Shown one piece after another: positions 9,489 through 19,940 of a stretch of 64,000 nucleotides of DNA. Both the position numbers and the translations under genes were made by a program. The notes beneath the pieces are model-generated. The model did no database searches. It was not told the DNA's origin and worked only from the letters and a program-made list of their open reading frames with translations. The DNA comes from Mycolicibacterium sphagni (GTDB taxonomy: Bacteria; Actinomycetota; Actinomycetes; Mycobacteriales; Mycobacteriaceae), in NCBI RefSeq assembly GCF_002250655.1, contig NZ_NOZR01000020.1, positions 1-64,000 of the forward strand. The letters run 5' to 3'. The first letter of the stretch is position 1. The number at the start of each line of letters is the position of its first letter.

Positions 9489-10385
9489 GTGACGCGTCCA
9501 CGCCCTTCTATCGGTCCCGCAATGGCCGGTGCCGTCGATCTCTCCGTACTCAAGCAGCGGGCCCAGCAGCCTGCGGGCGGCGCTGCCGCCGCCCCCAGCG
9601 GTGGTCTAGAGGTCACCGAGGCGAATTTTGAAGCCGAGGTGCTGGTCCGCTCCGGTCAGGTGCCGGTTGTCGTGGTCCTCTGGTCGCCGCGCAGCGACGC
9701 CTCGGTACAGCTGGCCGAGGCGCTCGGCGCGCTGGCCGCCGACGACAACGGGAAGTGGTCGCTAGCCACGGTGAACGTCGACGTGGTTCCGCGGGTGGCC
9801 CAGATGTTCGGCATCGAGGCCGTGCCGACGGTGGTGGCCCTTGCCGGGGGACAGCCGCTGGCCAGCTTTCAAGGTCCCCAGCCTCCTGAGCAGCTGCGCC
9901 GTTGGGTCGACTCGCTGTTGTCGGCGACGGCCGGGAAGCTCTCCGGCGGGGCCGATTCCGAAGACGAGCCGCCCGTCGACCCAGTGCTGACGCAAGCCCG
10001 TGAGCTTCTGGAGAACGGTGATTTCGCGGCCGCGGCGGCGGCCTACCAGGCCATCCTCGACGGCGATCCGCAGCACGCCGAGGCCAAGGGCGCGCTGCGG
10101 CAGATGACCTTCCTCGAGCGCGCCACCGCCCACGGTCCCGACGCGGTGGCTGTCTCTGACGCCGCTCCCGACGACATCGACGCCGCCTTCGCCGCGGCCG
10201 ATGTGCAGATCCTCAATCAGGATGTGATTCCGGCGTTCGACCGGCTGATCGCGTTGGTGCGCAAGACGTCCGACGACGACCGCACCAAGGTGCGCACCCG
10301 GCTGATCGAACTGTTCGAGCTGTTCGACCCCGCCGACCCCGATGTGATCAGCGGTCGGCGGAACCTCGCCAACGCGCTGTACTGA
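9489..10385 (+). CDS. Thioredoxin-fold / TPR co-chaperone-like protein (CnoX/YbbN type)
   Basis: A 298-residue protein, GTG start. The N-terminal half (~45-155) is a thioredoxin fold, but the active-site position reads WSPRSDAS, with no CxxC, so it cannot act as a dithiol reductase. The cis-proline region (IEAVPTVVAL) is kept. The C-terminal half carries TPR-like repeats (ARELLENGDFAAAAAAYQAIL) and ends with FDPADPDVISGRRNLANALY, typical of YbbN/CnoX. A holdase or partner-transfer role is known for that family and is inferred here. It is equivalent to Rv1324. Confidence 0.88.
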   Translation: MTRPRPSIGPAMAGAVDLSVLKQRAQQPAGGAAAAPSGGLEVTEANFEAEVLVRSGQVPVVVVLWSPRSDASVQLAEALGALAADDNGKWSLATVNVDVVPRVAQMFGIEAVPTVVALAGGQPLASFQGPQPPEQLRRWVDSLLSATAGKLSGGADSEDEPPVDPVLTQARELLENGDFAAAAAAYQAILDGDPQHAEAKGALRQMTFLERATAHGPDAVAVSDAAPDDIDAAFAAADVQILNQDVIPAFDRLIALVRKTSDDDRTKVRTRLIELFELFDPADPDVISGRRNLANALY

Positions 10386-10388
10386 CGC

Positions 10389-12590
10389 CTACGCGGGTTC
10401 CAGCCAGATCGCGGACGTGGGTGGCAGTACCAGCGTCGCCGACGCCGGCCGGCCATGCCAGGGGTCATCGGTGGCCTCGACTGCACCGAAGTTGCCCGCC
10501 CCCGCACCGTTGTAGATAGTCGCGTCGCTGTTGAGCACCTCGCGCCAGGTGCCGGCGTGCGGCAGGCCGAGCCGGTAGCGGGTGTGCTCGGCGCCGGAGA
10601 AATTGAACACGCACGCCAGCACGGAGCCGTCATCGCCGTAGCGTAAAAAACTCAGCACGTTGTTGGCCGAGTCGTTGGCGTCGATCCAGGAATAGCCGTC
10701 CGGGCGGCTGTCCTGGCTCCACAACGCCCTCCGCGTGCGGTAGAGGCTGTTGATATCGGCGACGAATCGCAGGATCCCGTCGGAATAGCTGTTCTCGTCG
10801 AGCTGATACCAGTCGACCCCGCGTTCCTCCGACCACTCCGCGCGCTGACCGAACTCCTGACCCATGAACAGCAATTGCTTGCCCGGATGGGCCCACTGGT
10901 AGGCCAGCAGGCTGCGCAGCCCGGCGGCTTTCACGTGGTCGTTGCCCGGCATGCGCCCCCACAGCGTGCCCTTGCCGTGCACCACTTCGTCGTGGCTGAT
11001 CGGCAGCACGAAGTTCTCGCTGAATGCGTAGAGCAGCGAAAATGTCAGCTCGCCATGGTGATAGGTGCGATAGATGGGATCGCGGCTGATGTAGTCCAGG
11101 GTGTCGTGCATCCAGCCCATGTTCCATTTCATCGAAAAGCCAAGCCCGCCAAGGTTTGTCGGTCGAGTCACCCCGGGCCACGACGTGGACTCCTCGGCGA
11201 TCGTGACGATGCCCGGCGCCATCTTGTGGACGGTTGCGTTCATCTCCTGCAGGAACTGCACCGCCTCGAGGTTCTCCCTGCCGCCGTAGATGTTGGGCGT
11301 CCAGCCGCCGGCCGGGCGGGAGTAGTCGAGGTAGAGCATGGACGCGACCGCATCCACCCGCAAGCCGTCGATGTGGAATTCCTGCAACCAGTAAAGGGCG
11401 TTGGCCACCAAGAAGTTGCGGACCTCGGCGCGGCCGAAGTCGAAGACATAGGTACCCCAATCGAGTTGCTCGCCCCGGTGCGGGTCAGAGTGCTCGTAGA
11501 GCGGAGTGCCGTCAAAGCGGCCAAGGGCCCATGCGTCTTTCGGGAAGTGCGCGGGCACCCAGTCGACGATCACGCCGATGCCGGCCCGGTGCAAAGCGTC
11601 CACCAGCAACCGGAACTCGTCGGGTGACCCGAATCGTGACGTCGGCGCGTAGTACGACGTCACCTGGTAGCCCCACGAGCCGCCGAACGGGTGTTCGGCG
11701 ACCGGCAGAAACTCGACGTGAGTGAAACCCTGGGCCAGAACGTATTCGGTGAGCTGCTCGGCGAGCTCGCGATAGCTTAGGCCCGGCCGCCACGAACCGA
11801 GGTGCACCTCATAGGTGCTCATCGGTTCGAACACCGGGTTCTGCGCCGCCCGCTGGGTCATCCAGCCGGCGTCGTCCCACGTGTAGTCCGAGGTGAACAC
11901 CCGGGAGGCGGTGTGGGGTGGGACTTCCGTCGCGAAGGCGAACGGGTCAGCCCGGTCGATGACCGAACCGTCGACCCCGTGGACCCGGAACTTGTACAGC
12001 CCGTCGGCGGGGAAGCCGGGCCAGAACAACTCCCACACGCCCGAGGACCCGAGCACACGCATCGGGGCGTCGTTGCCGTCCCAGTGATTGAACTCACCGA
12101 TCAGGTTGATGCCCTTGGCATTCGGCGCCCATACCGCGAACGACACACCCTCCACCACGCCGTCGGGTGTGTTGAACGACCTTGGGTGAGCGCCCAAGAT
12201 CTCCCACAACCGTTCGTGGCGTCCCTCACCGAAAAGATAGAGGTCCATCTCGCCCAGCGTGGGCAGGAAACGGTAGCCGTCGGCGACGGTGATGGTGTGC
12301 CCGCCCGGATACGTCACCTCGAGGCGGTAGTCGGCCAAATTGGTGAACGGCAGGGCCACCGCGAACACGCCGGAATCGACGTGCGACATGGCGTGACGCT
12401 CGGCGCCGACCAACGCCACCACCTCTTCGGCATGCGGCTTGAGGACGCGGATGACCGTGTGGTCGTCGTACTCGTGGGCGCCGAGAATGCTGTGCGGGCT
12501 GTGGTGCACGCCGGCGACCAGCCGGGCGATCTCGCCGGGATCGGGTGCCAGATGTGGGCTGGCGAGTCCGTTCGTTCTCGTCATTGCCAA
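10389..12590 (-). CDS. glgB: 1,4-alpha-glucan branching enzyme
   Basis: A 733-residue GH13 enzyme that introduces alpha-1,6 branches into cytosolic alpha-glucan. An N-terminal CBM48-like region (~130-220, [19 protein letters not shown]) precedes the TIM barrel. Catalytic residues are the Asp in [11 protein letters not shown], Glu in VTIAEEST and Asp in [13 protein letters not shown]. It lies 19 bases after glgE on the same strand, so they form an operon. Together they build branched glucan from maltose-1-phosphate. It is near-colinear with Rv1326c; no PE_PGRS gene separates it from the thioredoxin-fold gene here. Confidence 0.97.
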   Translation of the reverse strand: MAMTRTNGLASPHLAPDPGEIARLVAGVHHSPHSILGAHEYDDHTVIRVLKPHAEEVVALVGAERHAMSHVDSGVFAVALPFTNLADYRLEVTYPGGHTITVADGYRFLPTLGEMDLYLFGEGRHERLWEILGAHPRSFNTPDGVVEGVSFAVWAPNAKGINLIGEFNHWDGNDAPMRVLGSSGVWELFWPGFPADGLYKFRVHGVDGSVIDRADPFAFATEVPPHTASRVFTSDYTWDDAGWMTQRAAQNPVFEPMSTYEVHLGSWRPGLSYRELAEQLTEYVLAQGFTHVEFLPVAEHPFGGSWGYQVTSYYAPTSRFGSPDEFRLLVDALHRAGIGVIVDWVPAHFPKDAWALGRFDGTPLYEHSDPHRGEQLDWGTYVFDFGRAEVRNFLVANALYWLQEFHIDGLRVDAVASMLYLDYSRPAGGWTPNIYGGRENLEAVQFLQEMNATVHKMAPGIVTIAEESTSWPGVTRPTNLGGLGFSMKWNMGWMHDTLDYISRDPIYRTYHHGELTFSLLYAFSENFVLPISHDEVVHGKGTLWGRMPGNDHVKAAGLRSLLAYQWAHPGKQLLFMGQEFGQRAEWSEERGVDWYQLDENSYSDGILRFVADINSLYRTRRALWSQDSRPDGYSWIDANDSANNVLSFLRYGDDGSVLACVFNFSGAEHTRYRLGLPHAGTWREVLNSDATIYNGAGAGNFGAVEATDDPWHGRPASATLVLPPTSAIWLEPA

Positions 12591-12609
12591 GGCTCCTTCG
12601 TCGTTCCCG

Positions 12610-14697
12610 TCATTCCCGCCGTAGCAGAGCTGCTCTCTGCTCCTGCGGTACCAACGGCATGTTCAGGATGTGTGCGACGGCCCGGGACGGCTCCAGGCGC
12701 ACATAGTTCGACTGCCCCCACTGATATTCCTCTCCGGTGATTTCGTCCCGGACCCAGAATCGGTCATAGGGGTGCATACCCAATGCGCCCATATCCAGCC
12801 ACAGCATGCCTTCCTCGGCGCCGAAGGCGTTGAGCGTCACCACCACCAGCACGGTGTCCCCGGATACCGGATCGAACTTGCTGTAGGCCAGTAGTGCATC
12901 GTTGTCAATGTGGTGGAACGTAATGGTGCGCATCTGGCACAGCGCCGGGTGGACGCGGCGGATCTCGTTGAGGCGCTGCAGGAATGGCTCTAACGAGCGG
13001 CCCTCTGCCAGTGCGGCCTCGAAGTCACGCGGTCGCAGCTCGTACTTCTCGGAGTTCAGGTATTCCTCGCTGCCCTCCCGCACCGGCAGGTGCTCGAACA
13101 ATTCGAAACCCGAATACACCCCCCACGACGTCCCCATCGTCGAGGCCAGCACGGCCCGGATCGCGAACATGCCCGGGCCGCCCTGCTGAAGGCTTTCATG
13201 CAGGATGTCCGGGGTGTTGACGAACAGGTTGGGCCGCGTGTAGTCGGCGTGCTCGGCGATCTGGCGGCCGAACTCTTCGATCTCCCACTTGGCGGTGCGC
13301 CAGGTGAAGTACGAATACGACTGGGTGAAGCCGAGTTTCGCCAGGCCGTTCAGCCGGGCCGGCCGGGTGAACGCCTCCGCCAGGAACAGCACGTCGGGAT
13401 CGATGGACTTGACCTGGCTGATCAGCCACGCCCAGAAGTTCGGGGGTTTGGTGTGGGGGTTGTCGACCCGAAAGACCTTGATCCCGTGGTCCATCCAGTG
13501 CCGCACGACGCGCAGCACCTCGTCGTAGAGGCCAGCGGGATCGTTGTCGAAGTTCAGCGGGTAGATGTCCTGATATTTCTTCGGCGGGTTCTCCGCGTAG
13601 GCGATGCTGCCGTCGGGCAGTTCGGTGAACCACTGCCTGTGGTTCTTGGCCCACGGGTGATCCGGGGCGCATTGCAAGGCGAGGTCCAGCGCCACCTCGA
13701 GGCCGTTGTCGCGTGCGGCGGCCACGAACCGGTCGAAGTCATCGATCGTTCCGAGTTCGGGGTGAACCGCGTCGTGCCCACCCTCGTCGCTGCCGATCGC
13801 CCACGGCGACCCCACGTCACCGGCCTCGGCGGTCACACTGTTGTTGCGCCCCTTGCGGTGCACCTTGCCGATCGGATGAATGGGTGGCAGGTAGACGACG
13901 TTGAAGCCCATTCCCGCCACCCGGGGCAGGGCAGCCGCAGCCGTCGCGAATGTCCCGTGCACCGGCTCGCCATTCTCGTCCCGGCCGCCGGTGGATCGGG
14001 GGAACAGCTCGTACCAGGCGCTACAGCGCGCCAGCGGCCGGTCCACCCAGATCCCGTAGGTGCCGCCCCGGGTGACCAGCTCGCGTAGCGGGTATTGGGC
14101 CAGCACGCCGGTGATCTCATGTGAGAGCGCCAATGCGGCGCGGGTCAACGGGTCGCCGGGCTCGCGCAGCGCGGCCGCGGCGTCCAGAAGCGGTGCGCGC
14201 CGATCACGCGGCACCCCGGTGGCCGCCCGCGCCAGCAGCCGGGCACCGACCAGCAGATCGTTGTCGAGTTCTGACTCTCCCTGGCCGGCGTTCAGTTTCG
14301 CCGTGACGGCGTGCCGCCACGTGGTGATCGGGTCGCCCCACCCGTCGATCCGAAATGTCCACAGCCCCACCCGATCGGGCACGAACTGGCCGTGGAACAG
14401 ATCTGGCGTGCGGCCGGTCGCCATCGCGTACAGCTGCGGCTTGACCCGGCTGGCGGCGGGCGCCGCGTCGGCCAGATCGCCGCCTTCCAGGGCCTTGACC
14501 CGGCGGGTCGGGCTTGCCCCTAGTTGGGGGTAGGACGTTCCGAGGTAGCGCACCACCAATGTCGCCGCGACGGCGTCGTGACCTTCTCGCCACACCGACC
14601 CGGAAATCGGCACAACTTCGCCGACGACCGCTTTGGCCGGGTAGGTACCGCAGGACACGACGGGCGCGACGTCATCGATCTCGATACGACCGGGCAC
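12610..14697 (-). CDS. glgE: Alpha-1,4-glucan:maltose-1-phosphate maltosyltransferase
   Basis: A GH13_3 enzyme of ~695 residues that transfers maltose from maltose-1-phosphate to glucan ends. The N-terminal domain begins [14 protein letters not shown]. The barrel shows [27 protein letters not shown] (nucleophile Asp) and [10 protein letters not shown] (acid Glu). GTG 14697 is preferred because GGAG lies 7 bases upstream and it opens at the conserved N-terminus. The frame also stays open to 14850, so a start a little further upstream is possible. It is divergent from glgP across ~250 bases that hold both promoters. Confidence 0.94.
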   Translation of the reverse strand: MPGRIEIDDVAPVVSCGTYPAKAVVGEVVPISGSVWREGHDAVAATLVVRYLGTSYPQLGASPTRRVKALEGGDLADAAPAASRVKPQLYAMATGRTPDLFHGQFVPDRVGLWTFRIDGWGDPITTWRHAVTAKLNAGQGESELDNDLLVGARLLARAATGVPRDRRAPLLDAAAALREPGDPLTRAALALSHEITGVLAQYPLRELVTRGGTYGIWVDRPLARCSAWYELFPRSTGGRDENGEPVHGTFATAAAALPRVAGMGFNVVYLPPIHPIGKVHRKGRNNSVTAEAGDVGSPWAIGSDEGGHDAVHPELGTIDDFDRFVAAARDNGLEVALDLALQCAPDHPWAKNHRQWFTELPDGSIAYAENPPKKYQDIYPLNFDNDPAGLYDEVLRVVRHWMDHGIKVFRVDNPHTKPPNFWAWLISQVKSIDPDVLFLAEAFTRPARLNGLAKLGFTQSYSYFTWRTAKWEIEEFGRQIAEHADYTRPNLFVNTPDILHESLQQGGPGMFAIRAVLASTMGTSWGVYSGFELFEHLPVREGSEEYLNSEKYELRPRDFEAALAEGRSLEPFLQRLNEIRRVHPALCQMRTITFHHIDNDALLAYSKFDPVSGDTVLVVVTLNAFGAEEGMLWLDMGALGMHPYDRFWVRDEITGEEYQWGQSNYVRLEPSRAVAHILNMPLVPQEQRAALLRRE

Positions 14698-14948
14698 CCA
14701 ACCACTCCATTCCTGACTTGTGCGGCGTGGTCTGCCCAGCGCCGGCTCCGTCGGTCTTCTCGTTGTTGTCGGTCTTCGTTGTCTTGGGAGTGCAGTCACT
14801 CTCGCTTCTGCACCGGTCGTGAGACTCCTTGCCCCTCGGGGTAACCGCATCGCGCGCTATTCACACCGTAGTAGTCCGAATGAATGCTCGCGGAAGAAGG
14901 CGCTCGGTCTCCTTTCGGCACCGCCCGACCTCAGTAAGGTGGGAACAC

Positions 14949-17537
14949 GTGAAGGCCCTCCGCAGGTTCACGGTCCGCGCCCATCTGCCCGATCGGCTCT
15001 CAGCGCTCGGCCGGCTGTCCACCAATCTGCGTTGGTCGTGGGACAAACCCACGCAGGACCTGTTCGCCTCGATCGATCGGCCGCTATGGCTGCAGACCGG
15101 TCAGGATCCGGTGGCCCTGCTGGGTGCGGTCACCCCGGCACGCCTCGACGAGTTGGCCACCGACGGGCAGTTCCTTGGCGACCTCGATCAGCTCGCCGCC
15201 GATTTGGACGACTACCTCAGTCGGCCGATGTGGTTTCAGTCCGCGGCTCCGCTGCCCGATCCCGAGCCGACCGGCATCGCCTACTTCTCGATGGAGTTCG
15301 GCGTCGCCGAGGTGCTGCCCAACTATTCGGGCGGTCTGGGCATCCTGGCCGGCGACCACCTGAAGTCCGCCTCGGATCTGGGCCTGCCGCTGATCGCCGT
15401 CGGCCTGTACTACCGGTCCGGGTACTTCCGGCAGTCACTGACCGCCGACGGCTGGCAACACGAGAACTACCCGTCGCTGGACCCGCAGGGTCTTCCGCTG
15501 CGGCTGCTCACCGATGCTGCCGGGGCGCCGGTACTGGTGGCGCTGGCGATGCCCGACGCCAAGGTGCTGCGGGCCAGGGTATGGGTGGCCCAGGTCGGCC
15601 GGATACCGCTGCTGTTGTTGGACTCCGACATCCCCGAGAACGAGCATGACCTGCGCAACGTCACCGACCGGCTGTACGGCGGCGACCAGGAACATCGCAT
15701 CAAGCAGGAGCTGCTGGCCGGAATCGGCGGGGTGCGGGCGATCCGCGCGTTCACCGCGATCGAAGGCCGGCCCGCCCCGGATGTGTTCCACATGAACGAA
15801 GGGCATGCCGGCTTCCTGGGCGTGGAGCGGATCCGTGAGTACATGTCCGAGCAGAACCTCGACTTCGACACCGCGCTGACCCTGGTCCGGGCGGCCACGG
15901 TGTTCACCACGCACACCCCGGTGCCGGCCGGTATCGACCGGTTCCCTCTTGACATGGTGCAGCGCTATTTCGGCGACGAGGGCAAGACCGGGCTGCTGCC
16001 CGGGGTTCCGGTCGGACGCGTGCTGGCATTCGGCGCCGAGGACGATCCCTCGAAGTTCAACATGGCGCACATGGGGTTGCGGCTTGCCCAGCGCGCCAAC
16101 GGGGTGTCATTGCTGCACGGCCGAGTCAGCCGGACGATGTTCGACGAGCTGTGGCCCGGCTTCGACCCGTCCGAGGTACCGATCGGCTCGATCACCAACG
16201 GTGTGCATGGACCCACCTGGGCGGCGCCGCAATGGCTTCAGCTCGGCCGCGAACTGGCCGGCTCCACCGAGGCGTTGCGGGAGCCCAGCGTCTGGCAGAA
16301 GCTGCAGCAGGTCGATACCGGCCACATCTGGTGGATCCGCTCGCAGCTGCGCGCATCGCTGGTCGAGGATGTTCGCCTGCGGCTGCGCCGGTCATGGTTG
16401 GAGCGCGGTGCATCGGAGGCTGAACTCGGCTGGATCGCAACGGCTTTCGACCCGGAAGTGCTGACCATCGGCTTCGCCCGGCGGGTACCCACCTATAAGC
16501 GCCTCACGCTGATGCTGCAGGATCCGGCACGGCTCGAGGCGCTGCTGCTCGACGAGGACAAGCCGCTGCAGCTGATCGTGGCCGGCAAATCCCATCCCGC
16601 CGACGACGCCGGAAAGGCCCTCATCCAGCAGGTCGTCAAATTCGCCGATCGGCCAGAAGTGCGGCACCGCATCGCTTTTCTGCCCGACTACGACATGTCC
16701 ATGGCGCACCAGCTGTACTGGGGTTGTGACGTGTGGCTGAACAATCCGTTGCGCCCGCTCGAGGCCTGCGGCACCTCGGGTATGAAGAGCGCGCTGAACG
16801 GCGGACTCAATCTCTCCATCCGCGACGGCTGGTGGGACGAGTGGTACGACGGCGAAAATGGTTGGGAGATACCGACAGCCGACGGGCTGGCCGACGAGGG
16901 GCGCCGCGATGATCTAGAGGCGGCGGCCCTCTACGACCTGCTCGAGAACTCGGTTACGACACGGTTCTACGACCGCGACGACAACGGTGTACCGAACCGG
17001 TGGGTGGAGATGGTCCGGCATACGCTGGAGGTACTCGGCCCGAAGGTGCTGGCATCGCGAATGGTCCGCGAATACACCGAGAAGTACTACGCGCCCGCGG
17101 CCCAGTCGTTCTGCAGGACCAGCGCACCCCTGGACGGGCTGCCTTTCGGTGCCGCCCGCGACTTGGCCTCCTACCGGCTGCGCGCCAAGGAGGCTTGGCC
17201 GAACATCCAGATCACTGACGTGGACAGCACCGGCCTGCCGGACACCCCGCTGCTGGGATCGGAGCTCACATTGACCGCGGCTGTGCAGCTGGCCGGGTTG
17301 CAACCCGACGAGGTGGTGGTGCAGGCGGTGCTGGGTCGTGTCGATGCCGCCGATGCCCTGCAGGACCCGCTCACCGTCGCCATGGCACATACCGGCTCCG
17401 GCGCCGGCGGCATCGAACTCTTCACGACCACGACCCCGTTGCCGGTGGCCGGATCCGTCGGCTACACGGTACGGGTGCTGCCGCATCACCCGCTGCTCGC
17501 CGGGGACAACGAACTCGGGCTGGTGACGCTGGCGTAA
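14949..17537 (+). CDS. glgP: Glycogen/alpha-glucan phosphorylase
   Basis: An 862-residue GT35 phosphorylase that releases glucose-1-phosphate from alpha-glucan using PLP. Recognisable parts are YFSMEFGVAEVLPNYSGGLG (~114), HMNEGHAGF, FTTHTPVPAGIDRF, and the PLP-region motif EACGTSGMKSALNGGLNLS (~610). The GTG at 14949 (KALRRFTVRAHLP) gives the normal length. The 40-residue upstream extension would lie in the divergent promoter region. It acts opposite to the GlgE-GlgB pair. It is syntenic with Rv1328. Confidence 0.95.
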   Translation: MKALRRFTVRAHLPDRLSALGRLSTNLRWSWDKPTQDLFASIDRPLWLQTGQDPVALLGAVTPARLDELATDGQFLGDLDQLAADLDDYLSRPMWFQSAAPLPDPEPTGIAYFSMEFGVAEVLPNYSGGLGILAGDHLKSASDLGLPLIAVGLYYRSGYFRQSLTADGWQHENYPSLDPQGLPLRLLTDAAGAPVLVALAMPDAKVLRARVWVAQVGRIPLLLLDSDIPENEHDLRNVTDRLYGGDQEHRIKQELLAGIGGVRAIRAFTAIEGRPAPDVFHMNEGHAGFLGVERIREYMSEQNLDFDTALTLVRAATVFTTHTPVPAGIDRFPLDMVQRYFGDEGKTGLLPGVPVGRVLAFGAEDDPSKFNMAHMGLRLAQRANGVSLLHGRVSRTMFDELWPGFDPSEVPIGSITNGVHGPTWAAPQWLQLGRELAGSTEALREPSVWQKLQQVDTGHIWWIRSQLRASLVEDVRLRLRRSWLERGASEAELGWIATAFDPEVLTIGFARRVPTYKRLTLMLQDPARLEALLLDEDKPLQLIVAGKSHPADDAGKALIQQVVKFADRPEVRHRIAFLPDYDMSMAHQLYWGCDVWLNNPLRPLEACGTSGMKSALNGGLNLSIRDGWWDEWYDGENGWEIPTADGLADEGRRDDLEAAALYDLLENSVTTRFYDRDDNGVPNRWVEMVRHTLEVLGPKVLASRMVREYTEKYYAPAAQSFCRTSAPLDGLPFGAARDLASYRLRAKEAWPNIQITDVDSTGLPDTPLLGSELTLTAAVQLAGLQPDEVVVQAVLGRVDAADALQDPLTVAMAHTGSGAGGIELFTTTTPLPVAGSVGYTVRVLPHHPLLAGDNELGLVTLA

Positions 17538-17658
17538 CGCCGGGGCTTCCGAAACCGGTTAGCAGGGCATGGGAGCCACCTGTAGGTTCCCAAAAGGAGC
17601 GTCGAGCACGTGCCGCATCGGGGCGGCTGATCGGCGGCCGGGAAGGCGTTCGGGGCCA

Positions 17659-18390
17659 GTGGTTGTTCGTCGTGCGGCGCTGATAGCGCTGGTAGGCACC
17701 TTGTTGGCGGTGCCGGTGCCGGCGTCGGCCGCCCCCGATCCCGGCGGCCCCGATCTGGCTCAGCCCGTCGCCGCCGACCCCGCTGTCGTGGACCCTGACC
17801 CGCCGGTCGACGACGGGAGGGTGGCGTCCACGCCGCCGGCCACGACCAAGTCACCTGACGGCTGGACGTTGACCATCTCGGCCAAGGACGAGGTGCAGAT
17901 GCCGATCGCCCCGTTGACCACCGCGATCTCCTCCCGCGAATACACCGTCGGCGGCATCTTTAACGGCAAGCTCGACGGACCCAGTGGCTCGCCCAAGGGT
18001 GTGTTCGAGGTCGGCTACCAGATCGGCTGCGGCATCGACATGAGCACGTCTAACGGTGTCGCGCTGGCGGGCACCATGGGTGTCAACGCATCGCTGGGCA
18101 TCATCGGCCTGGACTTCCCGAACAATGCCGCCGAGGGTCTGCTTCCCGGCATCGGCGGCAACATCGGCGGCGGTATCACCGTCGGTCTGAAGCCGGGCAT
18201 CATCAATACCGTTCCGGTGACGAAAAAGGAGTACAAGGGCGACGCCCCGTGGGTGTCGATCAGCAACTTCCACGTCAAGATCGACGGCTGCGTGGGGGAG
18301 TCGTTCATCCGCTCCTACGCGACGCTGTCCAAGTCCACCGACGAAGGCGACGCGATCCTGTCCTGGTACGGAGTGACGAAAAAGATCTAG
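17659..18390 (+). CDS. MspA-family outer-membrane porin-like protein
   Basis: A 243-residue exported protein. The signal peptide is VVVRRAALIALVGTLLAVPVPASAA, with cleavage after about residue 25. A Pro/Asp-rich linker follows, then the MspA-like beta region opening DGWTLTISAKDE, with SREYTVGGIFNGKL and GVFEVGYQIGCGI. Two cysteines (124, 211) could form a disulfide; I do not recall cysteines in mature MspA. GTG 17659 is chosen because it sits directly before the signal peptide. If it is a pore, it would let small hydrophilic solutes through the mycomembrane. It is not part of the M. tuberculosis gene order here. Confidence 0.75.
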   Translation: MVVRRAALIALVGTLLAVPVPASAAPDPGGPDLAQPVAADPAVVDPDPPVDDGRVASTPPATTKSPDGWTLTISAKDEVQMPIAPLTTAISSREYTVGGIFNGKLDGPSGSPKGVFEVGYQIGCGIDMSTSNGVALAGTMGVNASLGIIGLDFPNNAAEGLLPGIGGNIGGGITVGLKPGIINTVPVTKKEYKGDAPWVSISNFHVKIDGCVGESFIRSYATLSKSTDEGDAILSWYGVTKKI

Positions 18391-18411
18391 CCGCGCTGAG
18401 ACCGGCGAGCG

Positions 18412-19854
18412 CTACGGGAAGCGCTTGATACAGCGGTCCTGATCGCCGAGCACGCCAATGCGGAACGCGTCGATACGGTTGAAGCCGGCAGGCACCGACT
18501 CACCGTTCACGTCGCTGGCCACAAGGCCGTTGGTCAGCAGACCTGACACTGCCTCGTCGATATCGCCCGCGGTGAGTGCGACGGTGTTGCCGTCGGATGT
18601 GGTGACTTCCTTGGACAGTTTGGTGGTGGCCACCCCGGTCAGGCATGCGGTGCGCAAACCGGCTTCGGCGTTGTCGAGCACCAGGCCTCCGCGTTCGTGT
18701 TGCACGGCCAGCATGTAGCGCGACACCAACACGGAGTAGGCGGTGTTGTCTCCGGTCACCAGCACGGTGTCCTGCCCCTCGGTCGAGGCGCCCATCTTCT
18801 GCAACCCGGGCAGGTCGACGGCGATGGTATCGCTGGCCGGGCAGTAGGACACCGGCGCGCTGGGGCGGGCGTCGGGGCACTTCGCCGCCGACGCGGCATC
18901 GAAGCTCAGTGTCGGCGGATTCTTCGGCGAGAAGAGGATATTCATCGCCTCGATGATCGAACGGACGGACTCCTCGCTGACCGGCAACTCGCCGGTCTGG
19001 TCCTGCTGAAGTTCGATGGGAAGATTGCCGCGGCGCTGACCGATCTCCTGGGCGTCGATGGCAGCGCAGGACGACGGACCGTCGGTGAACCCGAACTGGA
19101 AGGCCGAGATCCGTTCGAAGGCCGACCCGTGTTCGTCCCCGGTGCCGGAGTAGTCGTCCTGGCTCAATAGCGGATCCCGGAACGAGATCATCGCGGCCAG
19201 AAGGTTGTTCAGCCCGTCACCGGTGCTCAGAGTGAATCGCTTCGAGTTCCCCGCGGCTACCCAGCGCAGGTAGACGCCGGCGAAACAGTCGGCCTGCTGC
19301 TCGGCCACCAGCGTGGGGGTGCCCTTCTTGTTGAGCTTGGCCATCTTCTGGATCGCATGCCCGTATTCGTGCGCCAGGACCATCGTGATTGCCATGTCGC
19401 CGTTGGCTTCTCGCAATGCTGGCAGCAGGACGCCGCGATCCCAGCCGATGGTGTTGTCGTCCTGGCAGAACGCGGCGTTGATCAGTCCGGAAGTCGAGTC
19501 ATCGCAGAAGGTGCCGTCATAGGCGTTGGAGTCCCAGGAGATCAGGTCCTTGACGGGCTTGAACTCACCGTCGAAGGTGCCGCTGTAATTGGCTTTCCAG
19601 AACTCCTCGAGATCGCTCACCGACTGCACGGCAATCTCGTCATCTTTGCCGCCGTTGGAGTCGGAGACTGTGCGGGTGGGCTTCTCGGCATCCGACCGCA
19701 GGCCGCTGGCTCCGTCCACCGCTTGCAGGCCGGCGACCTTGAACGGGTCGTCGAACACGGACACGGCCTTGCCGGAGATGGTGGTGCCGCAGCCGGCCAG
19801 CACCACGGCGCTGCCCGCGATGGCGAGCAGGCGTGCGAGGTGTCGTCGGTGCAT
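18412..19854 (-). CDS. Lipoprotein neutral zinc metallopeptidase
   Basis: A 480-residue exported lipoprotein with lipobox LAGC (Cys22) after a short hydrophobic signal peptide. The zinc motif HEYGH is at 162-166, with a further candidate ligand in the E-Q-Q-A-D segment (VAEQQADCFAGVYLRWVA) about 30 residues later. This is the arrangement of the YpfJ/neutral zinc metallopeptidase family. Substrate unknown; it acts at the cell envelope. The start at 19854 (MHRRHLARLL) is set by the signal peptide. It is convergent with the porin gene (21-base gap) and follows dinG. Confidence 0.85.
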   Translation of the reverse strand: MHRRHLARLLAIAGSAVVLAGCGTTISGKAVSVFDDPFKVAGLQAVDGASGLRSDAEKPTRTVSDSNGGKDDEIAVQSVSDLEEFWKANYSGTFDGEFKPVKDLISWDSNAYDGTFCDDSTSGLINAAFCQDDNTIGWDRGVLLPALREANGDMAITMVLAHEYGHAIQKMAKLNKKGTPTLVAEQQADCFAGVYLRWVAAGNSKRFTLSTGDGLNNLLAAMISFRDPLLSQDDYSGTGDEHGSAFERISAFQFGFTDGPSSCAAIDAQEIGQRRGNLPIELQQDQTGELPVSEESVRSIIEAMNILFSPKNPPTLSFDAASAAKCPDARPSAPVSYCPASDTIAVDLPGLQKMGASTEGQDTVLVTGDNTAYSVLVSRYMLAVQHERGGLVLDNAEAGLRTACLTGVATTKLSKEVTTSDGNTVALTAGDIDEAVSGLLTNGLVASDVNGESVPAGFNRIDAFRIGVLGDQDRCIKRFP

Positions 19855-19940
19855 GAGGGCCACCCTCTCCGAGGCGTCAGGCCGGCGTGCGTGCGAACTT
19901 GTCACGATAGCGCCGTGGTACCGGCCGGACCCGGGATAAC

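Noticed and set aside
12610-14850. glgE starting at 14850
   Set aside because: The extra ~50 residues are Arg/Thr/Pro-rich and unlike the conserved GlgE N-terminus, which begins at VPGRIEIDD (14697).
17610-17630. GTG with AAAGGAG upstream as a porin start
   Set aside because: The GTG is out of frame with the porin and gives a tiny ORF that stops at once; GTG 17659 sits directly before the signal peptide.
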